From positions 14,316,698 to 14,380,697 of the forward strand of contig OZ037765.1 of NCBI GenBank assembly GCA_964035545.1: a DNA stretch of 64,000 bases, given 5' to 3'. The position numbers and the translations under genes were made by a program. This document shows, one piece after another, positions 37,801-47,115 of this stretch; the first letter of the stretch is position 1; every line of letters begins with the position of its first letter. The stretch comes from Bugula neritina (Eukaryota; Bryozoa; Gymnolaemata; Cheilostomatida; Bugulidae). The notes under the pieces are model-generated. The model was not told where the DNA came from. It was given only the letters and a program-made list of their open reading frames with translations, and made no database searches.

Positions 37801-40543
37801 ACCAACTCAACAAAAATATTTGAAAAAATTCGAAATTGAATAATCGCAGGGCACTGTATTTTCATTGGTTGGGATCACCTATTATGTTAAAAATTTAACT
37901 ATCTACGTGTACATTTCGGCCATTTAAAAATGTGAGCCAACATTAATATGACATTTAATATTAATGTATACATTTTATACAAAGTAAATATTTGCCCACC
38001 AAATGAAAATTTGTGTTTGCACACATACCCGAGGTGTATCATTGGTCCTTCCGGCCCAACAGGTAATCCGCTGCCAACAGACAGACAGCAGGAAATGAAT
38101 TTTATAACTAATGTCTTTACATTGAAAATATGACGAACTTGAGTGCCATTTAGAAAGCATATTAGTTCAGGTATACCGGATCCAGCTGCTGATGGTCTCA
38201 AATACTGTAAAACAATCATGGCAGGCTACTAGTCTATAACAATGCAAACCGCACCCTCTGTATCATATATACTTGACAATTTAATTATGAAACATTAATT
38301 TCAGTTCAATTAGAAAGACAAGCTTATTATACAAAGCATATAACCTGAACTAAATTTTATATATATTATGCAAATTCGTATGTTAATTACTACAATTATA
38401 CTCATGAAAAAACAGGCTTTATTACTGAGTGACAAACAATAACATGAGAATAGACACTAAATGTATTTTAATGACATGTTATTATTACATATATTATAAA
38501 CAAAACATCAAGTAATATTTACTATGGAAAATCTTACCACAACAAACACAGTACCAAAAAGTAAGAATAAAGTTGAAAAACCCACACACCATCCCCATGC
38601 AAGCAGCAAGTTATCAACCTACAATGAAATGAGGGTCATACAACACAGTTGTATTATTCAAGTAGGATTAACCTTTATATTATAAAGAAAATTTTTTTAA
38701 AAATAAACTTTATAAACACTTACTGCTAAATATTCTGAAGCTTTATTTATTCGTATATCTGTTAGCAATTCAATGGTTTGATGCAATAAAAAACCAATAA
38801 AACCCACAACAAAACCAATTAAACCCATCATAACCCATAGGTCCCAGTCTAGCCTGCAAAAATTATAAATATTTTTGAGATTTTACAACTACCATAATTT
38901 GTTACACTACCATCTATCTTCACATTACCTCTATACACCATTGACATAAAAATTAAAATAAAAGTTACAGAACAATAATTAGAAAATTACATAATCAATG
39001 ATAGTAGGGTCATTTTACTTAATTTAGTGCACACTTGATATCGCTAGTTTTTAGCCATTTTTCACAATGTGACTGTTAATTTATAAGGGTTTTTTGCGCT
39101 AAACCAATAAAATATTGATAAATACAACTACATAATCAAGATTATTTACTCATTTTGCTTGATTTCCTATGTTTTATCCTAACTTTTTTAGTAAATTAGG
39201 ATATGCAGACTGTGGGGAAAAACCATCATGGTCCGTAAATACATTTTTAGCTTATATAACAACGACATTGCAATTTGATAATGCAGGATCCCCTCCAAGC
39301 CTTTTATGTTATGCATAGTTAGAATCAGCACATAAAATTACCCCATATAGTAAATTGTCATGAATTTTGAGCAAAATTTAATTTTTGGTCCTAACTTATT
39401 GATGTGCAGGTACTAAATAAAGTAAAATGACACAGCATTACAAATTGCAAAGCAAATCTAATGCTCAAACAAATGATAAAGTTATTGAAAATAATTCAGC
39501 AGTTAAAGTTGGTTAAGTTATTACCAATAATGCTTTGATTTTATAACTGCTCTAAATTGCAGATTTAATGGAAAAAATTAGATCTGTACTCCTATAAATT
39601 ATTATTCAACATTTGATGACCTTCAATACAAAACATTTCCAGGGAACATAAATATAGCTACAGGAAGTGGAAGGTGTTAAAAATCAACTGAATAAGCTGC
39701 TCAACAAACCTGGATGGTTGTCTTTTTATCCAATTTTTATAAACTTCACTGTGAGAGGGAAGATAATCTTGACTCTCATAAGTGCGCAATGTTTCTTTTT
39801 CCTCAGATGTATATTTGTGATTTGTAAATGTACTCTCAAAATCACGACCCTATAACAGCAAGTACCTTATATAATAGAAATTTAAAGTACAAGTGGCATC
39901 TCCTATTAGTTGCAACATCATAACATAATGCTTTAGTGTAATAACTTTCTTTGACTTGAGGCTCCTCTAGTAAATGACTGGCAACATCTTTCCAATTTCT
40001 ACAACCATTTATTACGAAAACAAAGTAATATGCCGATGGTTATAGTTGTTTGGGGATATGTATTAGCAAAGTGAGAAACTCTGCTCACTATCTTTGAGAA
40101 ATGGCGGCATAAAGCATTAAGTCGCATAAATTTTTGTGGCGAAGTAGTAAACTTATGAAAGATAAAATTTCAGAGAAATGAAACTAAGCTTCAGAACATA
40201 GATATTGCCAGATTTACATCTACCAACAAGCACTGGAAAACAATTATTCAAGCTCCAACAGACTATGTTTTAAAAATACCTTTGCAAAGAAAGGCATCTC
40301 TTTAGCATCATCATGATAATGAATTGCATCATCTTCAGGAGGTTGGAAAGCAACACCATATTTTGAAAGGCGTGAAGGCCTGTGCCTAAGAGAAATAGAT
40401 TGACTAGACAAAGTTAGTGGTGTTTGAGTATCATCTACAGTCCTCTTAGGTGCCTCTGAAGGAATTTCTGTCATCCGCAAGGCAGAACTTCCTGTGAAAT
40501 CCACAGATTCCCTCTCTAATTCACTAGCACCTTGTACCTCCAT
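25811..40543 (-). CDS. CLC-family chloride channel/H+ exchanger, ClC-6/ClC-7-like, complete, 17 exons
   Basis: Exons in coding order: 40543-40280, 39849-39710, 38853-38724, 38618-38538, 38204-38029, 36997-36905, 36323-36236, 35436-35281, 34737-34543, 34216-34128, 33028-32877, 32700-32529, 32432-32258, 28542-28373, 28036-27860, 27461-27272 and 26191-25811. All junctions are GT-AG with matching phase; 942 residues. CLC proteins are dimeric; ClC-6/7 types are endosomal/lysosomal 2Cl-/H+ exchangers. Visible signatures: AGSGIPE (Cl- selectivity Ser, about 214), GPEGP with the gating Glu at about 257, [13 protein letters not shown] with the proton-pathway Glu near 324, [27 protein letters not shown], and two CBS domains (about 695-765 and 815-870). 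Cys and N-glycosylation sites (NKTY, NSTD) fill a lumenal loop near 500-540. Oddities: the almost invariant Lys of GKEGP is Pro (CCG at 38054-38052), and intron 13 carries an antisense LINE. Similarity is highest to ClC-6 around helix Q, but the exact subfamily needs a tree. The C-terminal tail is Ser/Pro-rich. Confidence 0.93.
29435..32190 (+). mobile_element. RTE-like non-LTR retrotransposon, 5'-truncated and decayed, in CLC intron 13
   Basis: Endonuclease remains: [41 protein letters not shown] and VIDYIG. Reverse transcriptase remains: [55 protein letters not shown] and [12 protein letters not shown]. This matches the RTE clade, whose endonuclease is often annotated as 'craniofacial development protein 2-like'. 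The catalytic FADD is FAGD (31238-31249), and frameshifts and stops split the frame into at least six pieces, so it is inactive. The 3' end runs into CTACCA/CACTAC simple repeats (about 32062-32190), as expected for RTE tails. It lies antisense to the host gene and ends about 70 bp from the exon 13 donor. Confidence 0.85.
32062..32190 (+). repeat. Microsatellite tail of the RTE-like element
   Basis: Irregular CTACCA, CACTAC and CTATCA trinucleotide-like runs directly follow the reverse-transcriptase remnant. RTE elements characteristically end in short simple repeats instead of poly(A). Confidence 0.65.
39008..39433. mobile_element. Small MITE-like element in the second CLC intron
   Basis: The left end GGTCATTTTACTTAATTTAG (from 39008) has an inverted partner, CTAAATAAAGTAAAATGACAC, ending at 39433; TIRs are about 22 bp and the total is about 425 bp. 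The interior is AT-rich and non-coding, with another related word (CATTTTGCTTGATTT) near 39152. No target duplication was identified. Confidence 0.45.
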
Positions 40544-40693
40544 AGATCGTAGCCTCTTTACAAACTCATCTCAAAATGAATTAGTTCCTGTTCCTTGTAC
40601 TTTGTGCACAATTCTTGCACTAAAAAATTCTAACAGAAAAAACTGTCAATAATTGTGTAACTAAAATTTACCAATTTGTCCATTTATAAGTTA

Positions 40694-40697
<4 letters not shown>

Positions 40698-40752
<55 letters not shown>

Positions 40753-40856
40753 AGTGTGTGTGCGAGTGTGTGTGTGCGAGTGTGTGTGCGAGTGTGTGTG
40801 TGCGAGTGTGTGTGTGCGAGTGTGTGTGTGTGTGCGAGTGTGTGTGCGAGTGTGAG
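40698..40856. repeat. (TG)n microsatellite grading into GTGTGTGTGCGA units
   Basis: About 50 bp of pure TG is followed by units of roughly 10-14 bp made of GTGTG(TG)nCGA. It lies about 155 bp upstream of the CLC start codon. Alternating purine-pyrimidine DNA like this can adopt Z-form, so an effect on promoter structure is conceivable but not shown. Confidence 0.95.
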
Positions 40857-41199
40857 CATTAAATACTGTAATAAACTATGTAGTCAAACTCAAAAACTTA
40901 ATGATAAGAGTCAACACATCAGTTTAATAATAAAATAATGGTAGGTTTAGAAATTGTGTAAAAACATCCTTGGCTACATAATTTTTTTTAGATGTAACCT
41001 AAAAGCAGAAAAAATTCAATATAAATTGAAACAAATACATAAAGGTCTTGAAATTAAATTTACTCTTTTGTTAACTGGTAAAAAAGTAAACTAGATGTGC
41101 TTATAAAATATTAAATACAACTTTAAATAGGAATAAACATTAACAAGTGATAATTCTTTGTACACCAACTCGTAGCTTTATACCAACTGTCTTTAACTT

Positions 41200-42180
41200 T
41201 CAATATAATGATGATTTCTAGTACTACATTAACCACCCAAACTCCATGTTGATGTTTATTACTTATGTAATAACTATTTTTATTTATTAATACAATTAAA
41301 TAATTATAATTACTACCATCAGTTATGATATCAATATAATTATCGATATGGTGATGATTGTATTTTTACTTCAATTGGTGTCAATTTGCCTGCTTCTTTA
41401 GTGTCAATACTTATAGATCATAGTTGACGCAAATAATATTTAAAATAAAATTACACTTCAGTTTAGACAACATCATCATCTACTCTTAGTGCTTTTAGTA
41501 ATTGGCATATGCCATACTCATTGGGGTTGCTGCTAGTGTTACACTTAGTTTTTTTTTACTGTAAGTGTTATACCTTCAGTCTCATGTCACTAAAAGTAAA
41601 CGAGGCGTTCACATTGACATATAATTTTACCACGAGCTCTGACAAAATAAATCTTAAACCACATAGTAATACTAATAGTAGTATCATAGTACTAGTTGAC
41701 ATAGCATTACCAGTATCACTCAGACTGATAGTCATAGTGATAGTCAGTATCACAATCATAATGATACTGATAGACTTCACCCTAACAACATGAATATCTT
41801 CAACAGTCACTCTAAGTTTAATTCACAAATTTAGTTTCACTGAGTGATTAACGGTCACATTGTCAATTTGATTTTACATTTCATCAGGTCATTAGAATTC
41901 GTCATTAAATTTCGACTTTCACTTTGATTTAGTTATTAACTTAAAGTTAAAGTGAGTAACATTATCATTATGACTATGATAATGATTACCATGTGATTGA
42001 AAATGACGTGGTGATGAGCACTAATTTTAAATTACTATTGCTTTTTACTTCAAGCTCAACATTTAAATAATTACTTCAATTTTATCTACTTCTACTTCTC
42101 GTAACTACTCAACAGTAAACTAGTTCTTCTACTTTGACAGTGACAGCGACAGTGACTGACTGACTCTCAGTCTCACAGAG
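41200..42180. repeat. Cryptically simple sequence
   Basis: Patchy ACTAATAGT, GATATCAATATAATTATCG and CATAGTGATAGTCAGTATCAC words, ending in a GACAGTGACAGCGACAGTGACTG run near 42140. Reading frames here come from the repeats. Confidence 0.55.
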
Positions 42181-42239
42181 ACAAAACAAATCTTCTATTC
42201 TTAGCAAAGATATTCCAAAAATTAAGCTTCATTTTATAA

Positions 42240-42594
42240 AATGATCATATACCACCAAATATAACTAAAACGGTAATGAACCTTCTCTATGATTGTTCGA
42301 CTATTACTATTAGTACAAGTATAAAAATCATTATTATAAAAAGCCAAAGGGCAGACCAAACGTTTGAACCACCCACCGGAAACACCGGAAAAAATGTAGA
42401 AAGTTTGCTTTTCCTTGTGTTGCCTAGGGTTGTCGTTTTCTACTACTAATATACAAGGCATATTTCCGATACTAAATTGCGTTCGCGAGAGCTCACGCAG
42501 CAGCACCTTGCACTCCGAGATGATCGATATCCATAGATGGATATCTACCATCTCCGCTTGCACTGTCCTTAACAATTTTGCTCACATGAAATAT
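42240..42594. other. Unexplained CpG-containing stretch upstream of the CLC gene
   Basis: It is richer in G+C and CpG than its surroundings (TTGCGTTCGCGAGAGCTC near 42477). A 113-codon minus-strand frame covers it but shows no known domain. It could be a 5' non-coding exon or promoter of the CLC gene about 1.7 kb away, or an unrecognised repeat. The palindromic retroelement inserted at its right edge. Confidence 0.25.
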
Positions 42595-43050
42595 TGTAAT
42601 GGTTAGAAGAAGTATACCCTCCCTCCGGTACCCTCTGCTAAACATGACTATAGATTATGGTGAAACTAACGTCAAGGGCGACAACTCCGCAAACCCTTGC
42701 CGCATTTCTATGCGGTGCCCTATTAGTAACTACGAATGACACCGCCGGAACCCTGTATTATCCAATCAGGATCCACTCTGTATATATAAGCAATGCCTTC
42801 CGGCGCCCACAGCAGTCTTGTGGGGTAGTAGTAGATAACTAGTTAACTACATTTACCGCTCTACGCTTTATACTTATGTTGTTTTTTTTTCATTGTATTT
42901 GTGATTGTTTTCATTGTACGTAATTAATTATAATACAATTATTCATCAAACATTCAACTAACTCGGTTGCTTCTATAACCTTGCAAGTAGAGATGCAGTA
43001 AATACCAGCGCACAATAATACCCAAATCAGTAGTGCATAAAACTACAACA
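42595..43050 (+). repeat. LTR, left arm of the palindromic element
   Basis: Starts TGTAATGG and ends ACAACA (TG...CA). It contains a TATATATAAG promoter-like word near 42780. Its inverted counterpart is 45479-45906; the primer binding site follows after one base. Confidence 0.8.
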
Positions 43051-43051
43051 G

Positions 43052-43069
43052 TGGTGGCAGCGGTGGGAT
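43052..43069 (+). promoter_or_regulatory. Primer binding site (tRNA-Leu), left arm
   Basis: TGGTGGCAGCGGTGGGAT is complementary to the CCA-tailed 3' end of animal tRNA-Leu (ATCCCACCGCTGCCACCA, from general knowledge of that tRNA). It is one base from the LTR end. Confidence 0.7.
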
Positions 43070-43112
43070 AATTGTGCGTCAATGCAACTGCTATTGGGAT
43101 AATAAAGATTAA

Positions 43113-44030
43113 GATGGCAGCACCCAGCGATGGAGTCCCGCCATGGGAGAAGAACCTGCGCAACCTCCACGACAAGATGAAGGTGAGCCCGCAAATTGAA
43201 TTGTTTTGGAAAACTTAGTGCCACGGGGCGAGGAGGCTCACAAGAAACTACCTGACTACAGGTACCGCCTGATGGCCCCTTTTTTTGCTGGCAATGAGAA
43301 CATGGAATAATTCATTCAAGAGTTCGATGGCGTGGTAGCCGTCACCCAGTGGCCACTCCGTGTGGCCCTGTTGAAATTGCGGCTGGCTTTGCCAGATAAA
43401 GCCAAACCCTATGGGTTAGGACGTGACGTCAACAGTATCTTTGCTGCATTACGGGCTCGTTTCGGCATTTCTACTAGAAACACCTGAGTCCACTTGCAAT
43501 GGTTGCGGCGCGGCACTTCTTTGCAAGAACATGCCGCCACAGTTAAACGGTTAGCGCAAATTGCGCATAGTGACTTGTCACTCGTTAACCGTGAGCAGTA
43601 CACCTTTGACGCATTTGTGCAGTCGGTGAATGACTTAGGGCTCCATTACCAGTTTCTAGCGAGAAGAGTCGCGACGGTTAAAGATGAACTGCGTGAAGGT
43701 GAGGCTTATCTGTTGGCTACACAGTGGCCGTGCAGGGTCCTGTCAGGTCGAAGCGGAGTTGGCAACTACTCAAGGCAAGACTGAGACGGCGACCCGCGTA
43801 GCTGTCACTACCGCCAAGTCTTCGAGCGCCTCTAAGGTCCCGTAAGTGAACGACATGGTAGCGCAACAGGTCAAGGCGCTCACGCAGTCTCCAGCGGCGA
43901 GACCCGCTAACAGACCATTGAGGTCGAGGGCGAGGCCGCCGAGGAAACGGGCTATCACCTGTCGGGAGAAAGGTAGCCGCGGGCACCTCCACAGGGAGTA
44001 CCCCTCAGCGCAGAGGGAGTTGAACTCTTG
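43113..44030 (+). pseudogene. gag remnant, left arm
   Basis: Capsid-like gag of the same family as 45412-44491 (-) and 59418-58502 (-). Recognisable pieces include the start MAAPSDG, the capsid words WPLRVALLKLRLALPDKAK and LQEHAATVKRLAQIAHSDL, and a degraded zinc knuckle around 43950-43990 in which two of the Cys ligands are lost. A stop after the start region and later frameshifts disable it. The product would have been the structural shell protein of the retroelement particle. Confidence 0.7.
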
Positions 44031-44214
44031 CGGCCCGCAGGAGCTTTCGCCAGCTCTGGGCCAGAGATAAAACTTCCCTCGCGGGGGGAGCCGTCAGCAG
44101 TCCGTACGGATGTGATGGGCAGCCACGCTGGAGTGGCAAGTGCCAAGAAGGACAGGCAAGCTGTACGGTCAGCCTGCCTCCCTCACTGTGCCACTCTAAA
44201 ACCGCCTTGGTGGG

Positions 44215-44310
44215 TTGCAGACAGGTTTTCGAGGTGGCGGAGACATTTCACCAGACGCTAGGTCTTGTCTCCCCTCGTCATCAGACTCTGACTCTCGCAA
44301 CCTGCCAAAA
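44215..44310. other. Symmetry centre of the palindromic element
   Basis: The two converging arms meet here. Left-arm sequence (ACCGCCTTGGTGGGTTGCAG) ends near 44220. Right-arm sequence, read on the minus strand, continues a little past its counterpart to about 44245. The region of full asymmetry is therefore short. Confidence 0.5.
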
Positions 44311-44490
44311 CGGTTCTGGGGTGGCACAGTGAGGGTAGCAGGCTGGCCATACGGCTTGCCTGTCCTTTTTGGCACTTACCACTCTGGCAAGGGCGCCCGC
44401 CGCGTCTGTACGGACTGCTGACAGCTCCTCCACGGTGGGAGTCTTATCCACGGCCCGCGGTTGACGGAAACACCCGTGGGCTGTGTGAGC

Positions 44491-45412
44491 TTAACTCTCC
44501 CCGCGCCAAGAGGCACTCCTTGCAGAGGTATCTGCGACTGCTACACATTCCCAACAGGTGGCAGTCTGTCGCTGTGTCGGCTCCACCCCTGACCTTTGGG
44601 GTCTTTGGTTGGGGCCCACCGCAGTCGACTGTGCCAGCGTCGCTACCCGTTTCTCCACCATCTTAGTCATACGAATGACCTCAGAGTCTGGTGGGGGACC
44701 GGCAGCAGCCGCTGCTACGTGAGCTGGGGGTTTAGGTTTGCAGTGATCTTCTGATAGATTTACAGCGACCTGATGGGAGCTCACGTGGCTTCTGTGTAGC
44801 TGAGTAGCCAACAGATAAGCCTCACCTTCACGCAGTGCATCTTCCACTGTCGCTACTCCCCTTGCCAGAAACTGGTGATGGAGACCTAGGTCATTCACCG
44901 ACTGCACAAAGGTGTACCGCTCATGGTTAACGAGCGACAGGTCACTATGCGCAATTTGCACTAACCGTTTGACTGTGGCGGCATGTTCTTGCAGGAGAGT
45001 GCGCGGGTCGCACCGCAACCTTTGCAAGCGAACTCGGGCGTCTATAGCAGAGATGCCAAATCCCATCTGTAGTGCAGCGAAAATGCTGTTGACGTTGGGT
45101 CCTAACCCATAGGGTTTGGCTTTATCTGTCAACGCCAGCCGCAATTGCAACAGGGCCACACGCGGTGGCCACTGGGTGACGTCTATCATGTCACTAAACT
45201 CCTGGATAGCTTGTTTCATGTCCTCATTGCCAGTAAAGACGGGGGGGGGCCTTCAGGTGGTACCTGTAGTCAGGTAGTTTCCTGTGAGCCTCCTTGCCTC
45301 GTGGCACTGGGTTTTCCAGCACAATTTGATTTGCGGGCTCACCTTCATCTTGTCGTGGAGGTTGCGCAGGTTCTTCTCCCATGGTGGAGACTCCATCGCC
45401 GGGTGCCGCCAT
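44491..45412 (-). pseudogene. gag remnant, right arm
   Basis: The frame starts MAAPGDGVSTMGEEPAQP at 45412 and breaks at a run of nine G's near 45241. It resumes as a 242-codon frame from 45219 with the capsid words WPPRVALLQLRLALTDKAK and LLQEHAATVKRLVQIAHSDL. The C-terminal zinc knuckle begins CWEC but is disrupted by an indel before its His. Same family and orientation logic as the left arm. Confidence 0.75.
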
Positions 45413-45459
45413 CTTAATCCTTCTTATTATCCAGATAGTAGTTGCATTGACACACAATT

Positions 45460-45477
45460 ATCCTACTGCTGCCACCA
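45460..45477 (-). promoter_or_regulatory. Primer binding site (tRNA-Leu), right arm
   Basis: The plus strand reads ATCCTACTGCTGCCACCA, two mismatches from the tRNA-Leu 3' end; the left arm and the full-length element match perfectly. Confidence 0.6.
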
Positions 45478-45478
45478 C

Positions 45479-45906
45479 TGTTGTAGTTTTATGCACTATT
45501 GGTTTGGGTATTATTGTGGGCTGGTATTTGCTGCATATCTACTTGCGAGGTTATAGAAGTGACCGAGCTAGTTGAGCGTTTTATAAATAACTGTATTATC
45601 ATCGATTACATACGATGAAAACAATCACAAATACAACGAGTAAAACAACATAAGTATAAACGTGACATGTAGTCAACTAGTTATCTACTGCTACTGCCAA
45701 GACTGCTGTGGAAGGCATTGTTCATATACACAGAGTGACTCCTGATTAGATGACACAGGGTTCCGGCGGTGTCCTCCGTAGTTACGGGCACCGCATAGAC
45801 ATACGGCAGGGTTTGTGGAGTTGTCGTCCTTAACGTTAGTTTCACCATAATCTATAGTCATGTTTAGCAGGGGGCGCTGGGGGGTATACTTCCCCCAACC
45901 ATTACA
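45479..45906 (-). repeat. LTR, right arm of the palindromic element
   Basis: On the minus strand it begins TGTAATGGTTGGGGG and ends ACAACA, matching the left-arm LTR with scattered substitutions and several short deletions. The flanking ATAT follows at 45907-45910. Confidence 0.8.
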
Positions 45907-45910
45907 ATAT

Positions 45911-47115
45911 AGTAGTTGAACTGTCTTTAACAAAATATTTCTAACATTTTGTTACCAATTTCGGAACTGCAGATCAATTAATAACCAATACAAATTTAGC
46001 TAATACAAGAATAACTAATAATGGTGGTGCAATGTTCAGTAACAAAGATTGGTGTTATAGTTAAGTTCTCTGAAGCAGTAAGCTATTATTGGGAGTTGGC
46101 AAGTAAATAGACCCTAGTTTGCCTTTTATGCGACTTAAATTAGAGATTGCCGAGTCACGTGTTAATATATAAGTAGAAAAATATCATTAGGTATTTCATA
46201 CACTAGCAGTGCTGTGTTTCAATAGAGGTGCGTATTTATCATCACAGACTGAATGAGAGTGAATAACAGAAAGTGCTGCGTTTATAATAATATTCTAAAA
46301 AGATAGCTTTTTTGTAGCAGCCAAAATCACTATCTCTCAGCCAATAACACAACAGAGAAAAACTTAATGTAGCTAACATAGCTGTGAGAATACAATAAAA
46401 GCTGTATTGATTCAACAGAAGCTTTCCAAGCTCATGTAATGTCCTAACAAGCAGTGACTTTTCTCTTAGATCAAATGAATTGTAGCTTTAAGCTAAGTGA
46501 TCAAAAGTGTTATAAGTGCTACAGTTAAATCCCCAATTTTCTGTGGTTTCCTAAAAATTCCCTCAGTAGAAAAGGACAACAAATTTTTCCAGGATTTTCT
46601 GGGACATTTTAGTTGGATGTGGAATGACTTGAAGGAGTCGTACAGTTGAAATATATACTTTTCTTTGTGGTTTAACATGAATATCCGCAAATATTAATTA
46701 AGAATGTTCCACTGGATTAACCTCCTGTTGATGAGGCATGTATGCGGCACTGGTAATTTCTCTTTCTAGCTTATAAGTTCCCCAATAGCTCTTTGTTTTA
46801 ATTAGAAGAAGTTGAAAACAAACTATATTAGCCTATCTAGTATTGCAAAGCTAGCCTTTTTCATCAATACTTTCCTATCTGAGAGTCACAAGGTTTTGAA
46901 CAAAATTAATTGGGCTGCATTAGGTCTGCCTGGCTACAGTTTGGGCATCTTTGAGATATACTAAATTTGCAAAAAATAGGATCATATTATTTTTGCAATA
47001 AGTAGATTTCTAAGTTTTCAGTTTATTGGCAATTTTAGTATGCATAGAAATATTCCAGTCATGCAAAATGCTACACAAAATTTGTTTAGAGATTCAGAAT
47101 TATGACAATTAACAA
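45911..47115. other. Intergenic, no gene seen
   Basis: AT-rich DNA between the palindromic element and the HSD17B10 stop codon. It should include the HSD17B10 3' UTR. No repeat or frame is supported. Confidence 0.4.

Larger units (their letters stand above)
42595..45906. mobile_element. Palindromic Ty3/Gypsy-type element: two 5' LTR-gag halves, tail to tail
   Basis: The left arm (42595 to about 44230, plus strand) and right arm (45906 to about 44250, minus strand) each carry, from outside in, an LTR, a tRNA-Leu-type primer binding site and gag of the same family. They are inverted copies converging near 44240. The similarity continues to near the centre: CGTACGGACTGCTGAC-type and TTGGCACTT-type words occur in both orientations around 44110-44440. 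The unit is flanked by ATAT on both sides (42591-42594 and 45907-45910), the 4-bp duplication size also seen at the related full-length element. There is no 3' LTR, pol or polypurine tract. The arms differ by many substitutions and indels, so the insertion is not recent, or the two arms came from different templates. Confidence 0.8.

Noticed and set aside
40702-40938. 78-codon Cys/Val-rich frame
   Set aside because: It is a translation of the TG/CGA microsatellite.
43846-44421. Plus-strand frames of 68-77 codons across the centre of the palindromic element
   Set aside because: They cross the junction of the two inverted arms and overlap gag-derived sequence in other frames; no independent coding support.
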